Assembly: GCA_023436205.1 (NCBI GenBank)
Contig: JAEZKC010000122.1
Location: 1-6,911 of the forward strand
Origin: Fibrobacterota bacterium
Lineage (GTDB): Bacteria; Fibrobacterota; Chitinivibrionia; Chitinivibrionales; Chitinispirillaceae
Reading direction: 5' to 3'
DNA: 6,911 bases
Each line of letters opens with the position of its first letter. Within the stretch, counting starts at the first letter, position 1. Position numbers and translations under genes: made by a program. Positions 6,759 through 6,911 of this stretch are shown here, in pieces. A model generated the notes under the pieces. That model searched no databases. It was not told where the DNA came from and saw only the letters and a list, made by a program, of their open reading frames with translations.

Positions 6759-6911
6759 TCCGGCAAAGATTTCGTTTATTATATTACACGCTACTCTTCC
6801 TCCCTCCCCCCTTACACCTCAGAATCATCCGCAAAGCCTCTTCCCTGCCGGACATTTTGGGGGTATAATCATGTGAACATCGCATTTATCTGCTATCAAT
6901 CGAATACTTGT

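Larger units (their letters stand above)
6687..6911. other. Intergenic region upstream of sir2, no gene supported
   Basis: These 225 bases lie upstream of the SIR2-HerA operon. No open frame with a start and ribosome site is present. Reading the - strand from the window edge gives a 28-codon open stretch ending in TGA at 6825-6827, too short to support a gene. The region holds promoter-like AT elements, two G-run clusters on the - strand (6738-6758 and 6796-6811) and a perfect TATAAT on the + strand at 6864-6869 without a convincing -35 element. Confidence 0.6.

Noticed and set aside
6864..6869. Perfect TATAAT on the + strand near the right edge
   Set aside because: No -35-like hexamer at 16-18 bases upstream, and the ATG that follows at 6871 is immediately stopped by TGA. 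It may serve a gene outside the window.
6871..6880. Imperfect palindrome ATGT-GA-ACAT as an operator
   Set aside because: Only 4-base arms and about 190 bases upstream of the sir2 start; expected by chance.
6825..6911. 28-codon open stretch on the - strand at the window edge
   Set aside because: Too short, start not visible and no recognisable motif; it could be the end of a gene beyond the window but the sequence does not show it.
1..6911. CRISPR array, tRNA, rRNA, transposase or attachment-site repeats
   Set aside because: No spaced direct repeats, tRNA-like folds, integrase or transposase frames or long terminal repeats were found on reading both strands.

Overview
The window is a stretch of bacterial defence island. 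Two defence modules face each other: a type III restriction-modification module (mod-res) on the + strand and a SIR2-HerA anti-phage operon on the - strand. Their 3' ends converge at about 3904-3928. Protein content and Shine-Dalgarno sites say bacterium. Nothing visible fixes the phylum, and the mixed base composition points to horizontal assembly rather than core genome.

Region by region. Positions 1-135 hold an open frame with no start in the window. Its TAA stop shares one base with the ATG of the next gene (TAATG). Positions 135-1277 encode the C-terminal two thirds of a type III Mod DNA methyltransferase. The target-recognition region, motif X and SAM-binding motif I are present, but the N-terminal part with the catalytic DPPY motif is missing. 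Positions 1274-3904 encode a Res subunit that looks complete, joined to mod by an ATGA overlap, with all helicase motifs and a C-terminal PD-(D/E)xK nuclease. A hairpin terminator overlaps the res stop codon. Positions 3928-5643 (-) encode a HerA-type hexameric ATPase, and 5658-6686 (-) a SIR2-family NAD-binding enzyme. These two form an operon in the order sir2-herA, 14 bases apart. Positions 6687-6911 are non-coding as far as I can see: the operon's promoter/leader region, unusually rich in G-tracts on the - strand.

How the genes work together. In a working type III system Mod recognises and methylates a short asymmetric site, and Res uses the Mod complex to find and cut unmethylated DNA. 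Here Mod appears unable to methylate as encoded, while Res looks intact. The system is therefore either broken, completed by a part outside the window, or altered in function. SIR2-HerA is a known anti-phage pair in which SIR2 acts on NAD+ and HerA is the ATP-driven oligomeric partner; both proteins here keep their key motifs.

Composition is mosaic. In sampled 60-base lines the first part of mod (to about 700) is 35-45% GC, it jumps to about 58-65% just after, one sampled res line is 55%, and one sampled herA line is about 32%. The last 120 bases of res and the leader of the SIR2-HerA operon both carry clusters of G-runs with quadruplex-forming patterns, in opposite orientation on either side of the AT-rich operon.
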